In this document: positions 1 to 5,560 of the stretch, one piece after another
Numbering within the stretch: the stretch's first letter is position 1
Layout of the letters: each line of letters begins with the position of its first letter
Assembly (NCBI GenBank): GCA_009783805.1
Contig: WRCU01000119.1
Location: forward strand, 1-5,607
Reading direction: 5' to 3'
DNA: 5,607 nucleotides
From: Oscillospiraceae bacterium
GTDB lineage: Bacteria; Bacillota; Clostridia; WRCU01
Made by a program: the position numbers and the translations under genes
The notes under the pieces: model-generated
What the model was told of the DNA's origin: nothing
The model's database searches: none
What the model saw: the letters and a program-made list of their open reading frames with translations, nothing else

Positions 1-781
1 CCATCAGGATCATGTAGGCGGCGTACAGCCCCCCGCCCATACTCTTCTTGGTCAGGGGCGCCCCGACCTCCATGCCTTCGGGGATGGTGACCCAAAACTC
101 ATACCCATACTTGCCGTCGCCGCGCATCCCCGGGTTCGGGTGGTTGAAGCCGAAGCACCTGGCGCCGGGGAAGGCCCCCGCCAAGCCCGCCTTCTTGATG
201 AAACCGTCCATCATACCCGCCGCGCCCATCTCCGGGTTGTCCCCGATGTAGTGCGACGCCGCGACCGTCGCCGGCGGCACGCGCACTATCCTGACGTCAC
301 GGTCCGTGAGCCTGCCGATCACCTCGCCCGCCTTTCCCAACTCATCCATCGTTATGCCTTCCTTCCTTACCGTATTAGGGACGGCGAGCGAATCCGCGAT
401 CTCCGTCAGCGAGGCGTCGTCCAGGGCGCCCAGCTCACCGCCGTCCAGGCGCAGCCGGTCCAGGAGCGAGCGGATGGCGTCCCTGACGGTGGTGAGCGCG
501 GCTATCTCATCGCCTATCTCCCTGAGGCTGTCCATGAACGCCGCCATGGCGACGCCCACGTCGTAGCCGTCCAGGACCTCGGCGATCCGCCTGAGCGGTA
601 TCCTCAGCTTACGGAGGAAGACGATCTGGCGCAGGCGGCCCGCCGTCGCCGCGTCGTATGAGCGGTACGCGTAGTCCTCCTTCCAAACAGGGCTTATCAG
701 CCCTATCTGCTCATAGTACCGCAGCGTCCGGGTCGAGACGCCGAGCTGCCTGGATATCTCGCTGATCGTAAGCAGGTCCAT
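1..781 (-). CDS. MerR-family transcriptional regulator with C-terminal GyrI-like effector-binding domain (3' end outside window)
   Basis: This is a one-component activator or repressor that binds promoter DNA as a dimer and senses a small molecule. Translation from the ATG at 781-779 gives 260 residues before the window edge. Residues 1-70 are a winged-helix MerR head: LTISEISRQLGVSTRTLRYY, then IGLISP and the wing YRSYD (39-43). Residues 75-115 are probably the dimerisation helix. Residues from about 163 form a GyrI-like/AraC effector-binding domain, with VRIVRVPPATVAASHYIG, GFNHPNP (211-217) and YGYEFWVTIPE (225-235). These motifs are typical of Firmicutes MerR proteins of about 270-290 aa, so only a short tail is missing. 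The start is supported by AAGGGAGG at 794-787, five bases upstream. The gene is divergent from the sulfatase and probably autoregulated through the palindrome in its own promoter. Its effector cannot be told; relatives with this domain often respond to drugs or other amphipathic ligands. Confidence 0.93.
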   Translation of the reverse strand, partial: MDLLTISEISRQLGVSTRTLRYYEQIGLISPVWKEDYAYRSYDAATAGRLRQIVFLRKLRIPLRRIAEVLDGYDVGVAMAAFMDSLREIGDEIAALTTVRDAIRSLLDRLRLDGGELGALDDASLTEIADSLAVPNTVRKEGITMDELGKAGEVIGRLTDRDVRIVRVPPATVAASHYIGDNPEMGAAGMMDGFIKKAGLAGAFPGARCFGFNHPNPGMRGDGKYGYEFWVTIPEGMEVGAPLTKKSMGGGLYAAYMILM

Positions 782-797
782 GCCGCCCTCCCTTAGT

Positions 798-812
798 CCG
801 GTAGCGTACCGG
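798..812. repeat. Inverted repeat CCGGTA-GCG-TACCGG
   Basis: Perfect 6-bp arms (798-803 and 807-812) flank three bases. The repeat abuts the MerR operator exactly and covers the -10 region of the regulator's promoter. It could be a second operator or a 5' leader element; chance is also possible at this arm length. Confidence 0.4.
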
Positions 813-833
813 TTGACGCGGCGTCAAAGTCAA
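803..833 (-). promoter_or_regulatory. MerR-type promoter of the regulator gene (TTGACT-19-TACGCT)
   Basis: Read on the minus strand, TTGACT (833-828) is separated by 19 bases from TACGCT (808-803). A stretched 19-bp spacer carrying a dyad is the hallmark of promoters controlled by MerR proteins, which untwist the DNA to realign the two elements. The -10 matches consensus only moderately (3 of 6), as is common in activator-dependent promoters. Transcription would begin about 15 bases before the ATG, just ahead of the ribosome binding site. Confidence 0.65.
813..827. promoter_or_regulatory. Probable MerR operator, perfect palindrome TTGACGCGGCGTCAA
   Basis: Arms TTGACGC (813-819) and GCGTCAA (821-827) are perfect inverted repeats around one central base. 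They lie inside the 19-bp promoter spacer, where MerR dimers bind. The sequence resembles the TTGACG...CGTCAA dyads common in front of clostridial MerR/GyrI regulators. This is inferred from position and symmetry; no binding data can be seen. Confidence 0.65.
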
Positions 834-916
834 CGGTTATTTTTCGCCCTGCCAAAGGGCCCGAGCTTAAGTCGGCCACCTAATGGTTCCTAATATATAT
901 AATCGTTCATTTATCA

Positions 917-935
917 CCTGCCCTCAATCGGCAGG
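917..935. repeat. Inverted repeat CCTGCC-N7-GGCAGG
   Basis: Perfect 6-bp arms (917-922 and 930-935) are separated by seven bases. The centre lies about 60 bases upstream of the sulfatase -35 element, a position compatible with an activator site. No T-run follows on either strand, so a terminator is unlikely. The binding protein is unknown. Confidence 0.4.
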
Positions 936-982
936 CGCTGGGAGCCCACGCCTTTCGGACCGCCCGCGCCGGGGCACGGCGA

Positions 983-1011
983 TTGACGCGGCGCCTGGGC
1001 CGGCGGATAAT
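983..1011 (+). promoter_or_regulatory. Sigma70-type promoter for the sulfatase/GRE cluster (TTGACG-17-GATAAT)
   Basis: The -35 TTGACG (983-988) and -10 GATAAT (1006-1011) each match consensus at 5 of 6 positions and are spaced at the optimal 17 bases. Transcription should start near 1018, giving a leader of about 55 bases before the sulfatase ATG. The -35 lies in TTGACGCGGCG, identical to 11 bases of the MerR operator palindrome 170 bases away, which suggests possible cross-control. Confidence 0.7.
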
Positions 1012-1019
1012 CTCATCAA

Positions 1020-1040
1020 CCGCGCGCATTCGCCGCGCGG
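1020..1040 (+). repeat. Inverted repeat CCGCGCG-N7-CGCGCGG at the start of the sulfatase transcript
   Basis: Perfect 7-bp GC-only arms (1020-1026 and 1034-1040) flank a seven-base loop. It lies immediately downstream of the predicted start site. It could be an operator blocking promoter clearance, or a 5' hairpin that stabilises the mRNA. It ends 13 bases before the ribosome binding site, so it would not itself occlude it. Confidence 0.5.
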
Positions 1041-1053
1041 ATCGATCGCCGAA

Positions 1054-1060
1054 AAGGAGG
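1054..1060 (+). promoter_or_regulatory. Ribosome binding site of the sulfatase
   Basis: AAGGAGG is a near-perfect Shine-Dalgarno. It lies 12 bases before ATG 1073, slightly longer than ideal. The codon just before the ATG is an in-frame TAG (1070-1072), so no upstream extension is possible in this frame. Confidence 0.8.
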
Positions 1061-1072
1061 GATCTTGCATAG

Positions 1073-2575
1073 ATGGGTAAGCCGAACGTAGTGGTCATGC
1101 TGGCGGACGACCTGGGGTACGGCGACGTTTCGTGCATGAACCCCGATGGGCGCATAAAGACGCCGAACATAGACTCGATCGCCCAGGGCGGCCTAAGGTT
1201 CACCGACGCGCACGCCGCCTCGTCCATATGCTCCCCCTCCAGGTACGCGCTGCTCACGGGCCGGTACTGCTGGAGGAAGATGCGCATGGGCATCGTGGGC
1301 GTGTACGGCGACACCATCCTGCCGCCGGGCAGGGTCACGATGGCGGACTTCCTGCGCGGCAAGGGCTACGCTACCGCCTGCTTCGGCAAGTGGCACCTGG
1401 GTATGGGGTTTCGGAAGGTCGGGCCGCCCCCGGAGAGGGGCAGGCTGCCGGAGGTCGACTTCTCGGCGGGGCTGTCGGCCGGGCCGACGACGAACGGGTT
1501 CGACGAGTACTTCGGCGTGGACGTCCCGAACTGGCCGCCCTATTGCTATATAGAGAACGGCGCCCTGCTGGGCTCCCCGGAGGGCGAGATACCCATCGAG
1601 GTCTCCAGGCAGGGCATCAGCATAAAAGGCCCGTGCGTGCCCGATTGGAAGCTGGAAGACATACTGCCGTCGATCACGGGTCGGACCTGCGAGTTCATCG
1701 AGCGGAGCGCGGCGGCCGGAAAGCCGTTCTTCGCATACCTCCCATTCACGTCGCCGCATACCCCGATGGCCGTGAACGGGCCGTGGCAAGGCATCAGCGG
1801 GCTGAACAGGTACGCCGACTATGTCATGGAGACGGACGCGATGGTCGGCAGGGTCTTGGAAGCCGTCAGGAGGTCCGGCGCCGATGGCGAGACGCTGGTC
1901 ATATTCGCCTCCGACAACGGCTGCGCGTACCACGACGCCGAAGTGCCCCTGCTCGAGTCGTTGGGCCACTACCCCAGCGGCGGCTATAGGGGCTACAAGT
2001 CCGACGCTTGGGATGGGGGGCACAGGATCCCTTTCGCCGTCCGATGGCCGGGGAAGGTCGCTCCGGGGGGCGTATACGGCCATCCGGTCTGCCTGACGGA
2101 CGTCTTCAGGACGGTGGCCGAGGCGGTCGGCTACGACGTGCCCGACACGGCCGCGGAGGACAGCGTAAGCTTCATGCCGGCCTTGGAGGGCCATGGCGGC
2201 CCGGTGCGGGAGATACTCGTGAGCCATTCCTGCGGGGGCAAGTTCGCCGTAAGGAAGGGGCCGTGGAAGCTGATCCTCTGCGCGGGTTCGGGGGGGTTCA
2301 ACTCGGGCGCCGGCGACGGGCTCCCGACGGACGGGCGGGCCGCTGAGATGGGGATGCCGCCGTACCAGTTATATGACATGGATGGGGATGCGGGCGAGAA
2401 GGCCAACCTATACGGCTCGCGGCCGGACATCGTCCGGGAGCTCGTAGGGGCTCTCAAGGGCTATGCGGAAAGCGGGCGCAGCACGCCCGGCGCGCCCCAG
2501 CCGAATGACCTGCCCGAGATCGTCCTCGACCCGGAGGGGACGGCGGGACTGCTCGACGACCTCCTCATCGGCTGA
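1073..2575 (+). CDS. Type I (Cys-type, formylglycine-dependent) sulfatase, arylsulfatase A-like, probably cytoplasmic
   Basis: This hydrolyses a sulfate ester to an alcohol or phenol plus sulfate. The 500 residues match the family's usual length. The N-terminus begins directly with the first strand, PNVVVMLADDLGYGD, carrying metal ligands D12 and D13. The signature CSPSRYALLTG (53-63) holds C53, to be oxidised to formylglycine, with R57. GKWHLG provides K106 and H108; SPHTP gives H229; SDNG gives D281 and N282; K309 precedes WDGGHRIPF. The C-terminal subdomain has FAVRKGPWKLI and QLYDMDGDAGEKANL, as in arylsulfatase A and N-acetylgalactosamine-6-sulfatase relatives. There is no signal peptide or membrane segment, so it should act on an internalised substrate. 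The substrate cannot be assigned. Conversion of C53 needs anSME or FGE, which is not in this window. It is the first gene of the cluster, 66 bases ahead of the glycyl radical enzyme. Confidence 0.95.
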   Translation: MGKPNVVVMLADDLGYGDVSCMNPDGRIKTPNIDSIAQGGLRFTDAHAASSICSPSRYALLTGRYCWRKMRMGIVGVYGDTILPPGRVTMADFLRGKGYATACFGKWHLGMGFRKVGPPPERGRLPEVDFSAGLSAGPTTNGFDEYFGVDVPNWPPYCYIENGALLGSPEGEIPIEVSRQGISIKGPCVPDWKLEDILPSITGRTCEFIERSAAAGKPFFAYLPFTSPHTPMAVNGPWQGISGLNRYADYVMETDAMVGRVLEAVRRSGADGETLVIFASDNGCAYHDAEVPLLESLGHYPSGGYRGYKSDAWDGGHRIPFAVRWPGKVAPGGVYGHPVCLTDVFRTVAEAVGYDVPDTAAEDSVSFMPALEGHGGPVREILVSHSCGGKFAVRKGPWKLILCAGSGGFNSGAGDGLPTDGRAAEMGMPPYQLYDMDGDAGEKANLYGSRPDIVRELVGALKGYAESGRSTPGAPQPNDLPEIVLDPEGTAGLLDDLLIG

Positions 2576-2641
2576 CGGGCCGTGACGCTTGATAGGCTGC
2601 CGCGATAAAGGCGGCCTTCGCCGAAAGGGGCGTGACCAGGC

Positions 2642-4843
2642 ATGCATACGCACCACTATCTGGACGGGTTCTTCGCCGTCGAGACAGACTACCCCGGACT
2701 GAGGGAAGGCCATGGGCGCAGGCGGCTGTACTCGGAGGCCCAAGTCTTCGTCGAGCCGGGCGACCTGATCGTGGGCCGGCTGGACCGGGCGCTGGAAAGG
2801 GAGCTGGTAACGGCCTTCACCTGCCTGAGGCACATCCATGAGATCCATGAAGGGCGCATAGCGGCGTTCATGGCCGACGAAGGCATAAGTGCGGCGGAGA
2901 AGGCGGACGTTAAGTCGAGGATCGAGGCCATAAAGGAGTATAGCCCCGCCAAGGGCATGTACGACGCGATGACGCCGGAGCAGAGGGCGATGGAACGCAG
3001 CGGCGCCGCGCTCGCGCAGTGGTACAACGGCCACATCGCCATGGACTTCGGCCACGCGCTTAGGACCGGCCTCGGCCCGATGGCCTCCAGCCTCCGGGCG
3101 CGGATGGCCGGGCATGGCCGCCCGGGATTCCACGAGGCGCTGGCGCTGACGGCGGAGGGCATGGGCGCGCACATACGGAGGCACGCGGACTTGGCCAGGT
3201 CCCTGATCGGCGGGGGAGGGGGACACGATGACGCGGACCTGGCGGCGATAGCGGAGGCCTGCGAGTCCGTGGCGGAGGGCCCGGCCCGCTCGTTCCGCGA
3301 GGCCGTGCAGCTGCAGTGGTTCCTGATGACCTTCACCGAGTACGACTCCTTCGGCCGCTACGACCAATACATGCTGCCCTTCTACGAGCGCGACCTCGCT
3401 ACGGGCGCGATCACGCGCGGGCAGGCCAAGGACTTCCTGAAGGACATGATGCGGCGGGTGGAGGGAAACGGCGGGATACTGAACATGACGATAGGGGGGC
3501 TCACCCCGGATGGGGGGGACGCGGTTTCGGACCTGACGTACCTCATCATGGAGGCGACCAGGGAGCTGCGCATGAAGGGCCCCAACCTATGCCTGAGGAT
3601 AAGGGCGGACTCGGACCCCAGGCTCTGGGAGGAGGCGATGGAAAGCCTCTCCACCGGGCAGTCGCTGCCGGCGCTGTACAACGACGACGTCTACGTGCCC
3701 ATGATGGGCAGGGCCGGCTTCGGAGAGGCCGACTCGAACGGTTACACCCTGATCGGCTGCAGCCAGGCCGCCGTGCCGTACACGTCCAACCTCAACTGCG
3801 CGGTGGGGCTGTTCACGCCGGCGAAGATGCTGGAGCTCGCGCTCCACGACGGGTATGACACGCGCACGGAGGCGCAGGTGGGGCCGCACACCGGGGACGC
3901 CGCGGGCTTCACGGACTTCGGGCAGGTCATGGAGGCGTACGGCGCGCAGATGAGGCATTGCGTCGCCATGGGCGTGTCAATGGCGAACATGGACATGCGG
4001 GCCAGGAGGCGGGTGCTGTCCAGCTCCAGGACCTTGCTGATGCCCGAGTGCGTGGAGCGCGGGCTGGGCTTCCACGAGGGCGGGTGCTCGAGCTACGGGG
4101 CGCACAGCCAGATAGTCGGCCTGACGAACGTGGCCGACTCACTGGCCGCGATAAAGGAGGTGGTCTTCGACCAGGGCCACTGCGCCATGGGGGAGCTGAT
4201 AGAGGCGCTGGACGCGGACTTCATGGGCCATGAGGGCCTGCGGGCCAGGCTCATGGCCGCGCCGAAGTTCGGCAACGACATAGCCTACGTCGACGGGTTG
4301 CGCGCCCGCGTGACGAGCGACATATACGCGGAGATCACGTCATACCCGGCGGAGCTGGGCGGCAGGTTCTGGGCGGGCGAGGTGATCTTCATATTCCACT
4401 TCGGCCAGGGCGCCTGCGTCGGGGCGCTGCCCGACGGCAGGCGCGCGTACGGGCCGCTGGCGGACTCCGCCGGCGCGGGCCAGGGCAGGGATATGGGCGG
4501 CGTGACCGCGCTCCTCAAGTCATGCGCCCGTCTGCCGTTCGGCGAGGCCTTCTACACCAGCGTGAACTTGAACGTGAAGTTCGGTAGGGTGCTCTGGGAT
4601 GGGCAGAGGGACAAGGTCAAGGTGCTCCTCATGGAATACTTCGCCATGGGCGGCGGGCAGCTGCAGGTAAACGTGGCGGACGCGGCCGAGCTCAGGGAGG
4701 CCATGGAGAGGCCGGAGGAGCATAAGTCGCTCACGGTGCGCGTCGGCGGCTTCAGCGCTTACTTCACCCAGCTGCCGAGGGAGCAGCAGCTGGAGATAGC
4801 CTCGAGGACCACGCATGAGAGCCTCGTCGGGGGGGCGCGCTAA
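2642..4843 (+). CDS. Glycyl radical enzyme, pyruvate formate-lyase-like family, unknown substrate
   Basis: This is an oxygen-sensitive radical enzyme that cleaves C-C, C-N, C-S or C-O bonds, or adds carbon radicals, depending on subfamily. The 733 residues are on the short side (roughly 760-900 in characterised members). The PFL-like barrel covers most of the protein: NGHIAMDF (H131), then RYDQYMLPFYERDL, NMTIGGLTPDGGDAVSDLTYLI, the cysteine loop GCSQ with thiyl residue C373, GPHTGDAAGFTDF and GALPDGRRAYGPLADS. The C-terminal glycyl radical domain has RVGGFSAYF (700-708), with the radical on G703. Q375 occupies the position of the glutamate found in GCxE eliminases, and the HD pair of diol dehydratases is absent downstream, so no known subfamily is assigned. 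It needs a radical SAM activase, not encoded here. The start at 2642 follows AAAGGGG (2624-2630). It lies 66 bases after the sulfatase and two bases before the MazG-like gene, so co-transcription is likely. Confidence 0.93.
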   Translation: MHTHHYLDGFFAVETDYPGLREGHGRRRLYSEAQVFVEPGDLIVGRLDRALERELVTAFTCLRHIHEIHEGRIAAFMADEGISAAEKADVKSRIEAIKEYSPAKGMYDAMTPEQRAMERSGAALAQWYNGHIAMDFGHALRTGLGPMASSLRARMAGHGRPGFHEALALTAEGMGAHIRRHADLARSLIGGGGGHDDADLAAIAEACESVAEGPARSFREAVQLQWFLMTFTEYDSFGRYDQYMLPFYERDLATGAITRGQAKDFLKDMMRRVEGNGGILNMTIGGLTPDGGDAVSDLTYLIMEATRELRMKGPNLCLRIRADSDPRLWEEAMESLSTGQSLPALYNDDVYVPMMGRAGFGEADSNGYTLIGCSQAAVPYTSNLNCAVGLFTPAKMLELALHDGYDTRTEAQVGPHTGDAAGFTDFGQVMEAYGAQMRHCVAMGVSMANMDMRARRRVLSSSRTLLMPECVERGLGFHEGGCSSYGAHSQIVGLTNVADSLAAIKEVVFDQGHCAMGELIEALDADFMGHEGLRARLMAAPKFGNDIAYVDGLRARVTSDIYAEITSYPAELGGRFWAGEVIFIFHFGQGACVGALPDGRRAYGPLADSAGAGQGRDMGGVTALLKSCARLPFGEAFYTSVNLNVKFGRVLWDGQRDKVKVLLMEYFAMGGGQLQVNVADAAELREAMERPEEHKSLTVRVGGFSAYFTQLPREQQLEIASRTTHESLVGGAR

Positions 4844-4845
4844 AG

Positions 4846-5151
4846 ATGACGCTGACGTTCACCGAAGGCGAGGTAGGGATGATGAGGGCCGCACTCGAGA
4901 GGTGGGGGCTCGCCTCGCAGGTCGGGCAGGCCGTGGAGGAGTGCGCCGAGCTAATAGTGGCCCTACAGAAGTACTCGGTCAGGACCCGGCGGCCCGAGGC
5001 TGAGGAGGCCGTGCTGGACGAGATCGCGGACGTGGAGATGATGCTCGGGCAGCTCCGGCTCGCGCTGGGGGTAAGCGACGCGGCGCTGAGGGGGCGCATG
5101 GAGGCCAAGTTCAAGAAGCTAGGGGAGTACTTGGCGGAAGGCACCGTCTGA
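4846..5151 (+). CDS. MazG-like all-alpha NTP pyrophosphohydrolase
   Basis: Enzymes of this superfamily hydrolyse nucleoside triphosphates to monophosphate and pyrophosphate, often to remove non-canonical nucleotides. The 101 residues hold a single helical domain. The metal-binding signature is clear: E31, E32 and E35 in VEECAELIVAL (ExxE), followed 24 residues later by DEIADVEMML with E59 and D62 (ExxD). WG and SQ (20-25) precede the first metal helix, as in small MazG-like proteins of Firmicutes and phages. The ATG is two bases after the GRE stop and has only a weak G-rich ribosome site (4829-4835) inside the GRE gene, so translation is probably coupled. Its specific nucleotide is unknown, and any link to the sulfatase-GRE chemistry is not evident; it may be a housekeeping gene carried in the transcript. 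Confidence 0.85.
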   Translation: MTLTFTEGEVGMMRAALERWGLASQVGQAVEECAELIVALQKYSVRTRRPEAEEAVLDEIADVEMMLGQLRLALGVSDAALRGRMEAKFKKLGEYLAEGTV

Positions 5152-5189
5152 GACGTAGACACCGCTTAAAATGTAAAAACCGTCTGAGA
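5143..5189 (+). repeat. 11-bp direct repeat ACCGTCTGAGA flanking a short AT-rich spacer
   Basis: The copies at 5143-5153 and 5179-5189 are identical and start 36 bases apart. The first contains the stop codon of the MazG-like gene; the second runs into the ribosome binding site of the acetyltransferase fragment. The 25 bases between are AT-rich (TTAAAATGTAAAAA) compared with the surroundings and hold a possible -10 TAAAAT (5167-5172) without a credible -35. It may mark a small duplication, a recombination junction or a paired protein-binding site. Confidence 0.6.
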
Positions 5190-5195
5190 GGTGAT
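5188..5195 (+). promoter_or_regulatory. Ribosome binding site that selects start 5200
   Basis: GAGGTGAT is complementary to the 16S rRNA 3' end. Its GAGG core ends eight bases before the ATG at 5200. The in-frame GTG at 5191 and ATG at 5194 overlap this site and are therefore poor starts. Confidence 0.65.
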
Positions 5196-5199
5196 GGAC

Positions 5200-5556
5200 A
5201 TGCACCGCAAGAAGGACTTGATAGGCGACTTGGAAAGGCTGGGCGTCGACCCGGGGGGCACGCTGCTCACGCACCTCTCGTACAAGGCGATAGGCGAAGT
5301 CTTCGGCCGCGGGGACGCGGTTTTGGACGCCCTGCAGACCCACATGCGCAAGGGGCTGCTGGTCCTGCCCACGCATACGTGGGACTACGTGGGCCTCAAC
5401 AACCCGGTCATGGACGTCCTGCACACGCCTTCCTGCGTGGGGGCGCTGACGAACCTGTTCAGGAGGAGAACGGGCGCGCGGAGGTCACTGCACCCGACGC
5501 ACTCGCTGGCCGCCATGGGGGACGGCGCGGACGCGCGGGGGTCCGCAGTTATTTAA
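5200..5556 (+). pseudogene. AAC(3)-family N-acetyltransferase (Antibiotic_NAT), 3'-truncated remnant
   Basis: Intact family members transfer acetyl from acetyl-CoA to the 3-amino group of aminoglycosides or to related amines and are about 260-280 aa. From ATG 5200 only 118 residues are encoded. They match the N-terminal half well: LLTHLSYKAIGEVFGRGDAV, GLLVLPTHTWDYV, then TPSCVGALTNLFRRR and RRSLHPTHSLAAMGDGAD. The reading frame is intact through this last motif, then runs GSAVI and stops at TAA (5554-5556). The C-terminal half, with the remaining acetyl-CoA and substrate-binding residues, is missing, and no continuation is visible in other frames of the 51 bases left. A convergent gene appears to end seven bases beyond the stop codon, so a 3' deletion or junction is likelier than a simple frameshift. 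It is probably non-functional; a short functional variant is less likely. Codon use resembles its neighbours. Confidence 0.75.
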
Positions 5557-5560
5557 CGGC

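Larger units (their letters stand above)
782..1072. other. Divergent intergenic regulatory region
   Basis: This 291-base non-coding stretch lies between the regulator and the sulfatase. It contains the minus-strand MerR-type promoter (803-833), two abutting palindromes (798-812 and 813-827), a small stem with arms 846-850 and 856-860, an AT-rich island (about 881-916), an inverted repeat (917-935), the plus-strand promoter (983-1011) and a 7-bp-arm inverted repeat at the predicted transcript start (1020-1040). I see no convincing ORF, tRNA or riboswitch fold. The regulatory density is unusual for such a short gap and suggests that more than one protein may bind here. Confidence 0.7.

Noticed and set aside
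140..661. A 173-codon plus-strand frame over the regulator
   Set aside because: It is antisense to the MerR/GyrI protein, whose motifs are unambiguous, and the peptide is arginine-rich shadow sequence.
837..860. Stem GCCCT-N5-AGGGC next to a T-run (TTATTTTT) as a terminator
   Set aside because: The T-run lies on the 5' side of the stem for the plus strand and becomes an A-run for the minus strand, so neither direction gives stem followed by U-tract. It also lies upstream of both promoters' genes.
890..903. TATA-like stretch TAATATATATAAT as an archaeal or second bacterial promoter
   Set aside because: No matching -35 lies at the right distance (GCCACC), and the TTGACG-17-GATAAT promoter downstream explains the operon better. 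It may still be an AT-rich upstream element.
1193..2227. A 344-codon open frame on the minus strand inside the sulfatase
   Set aside because: It is antisense to a gene with full catalytic motifs; its translation has low complexity, rich in arginine, alanine and proline, with no recognisable domain. Long antisense frames are expected in GC-rich genes.
2612..2623. Small hairpin CGGC-CTTC-GCCG ahead of the GRE ribosome site, as a terminator or attenuator
   Set aside because: The stem is only four base pairs, has no U-tract, and such stems are common by chance in GC-rich DNA.
2408..3367. A 319-codon open frame on the minus strand across the start of the GRE gene
   Set aside because: It overlaps two well-supported genes, has no domain features and its composition is that of a shadow frame.
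2642..4843. Assignment of the GRE as glycerol/propanediol dehydratase, choline TMA-lyase or isethionate sulfite-lyase
   Set aside because: The catalytic glutamate (GCxE) is glutamine here, and the downstream HD pair of dehydratases is absent, so a specific name would be unsupported.
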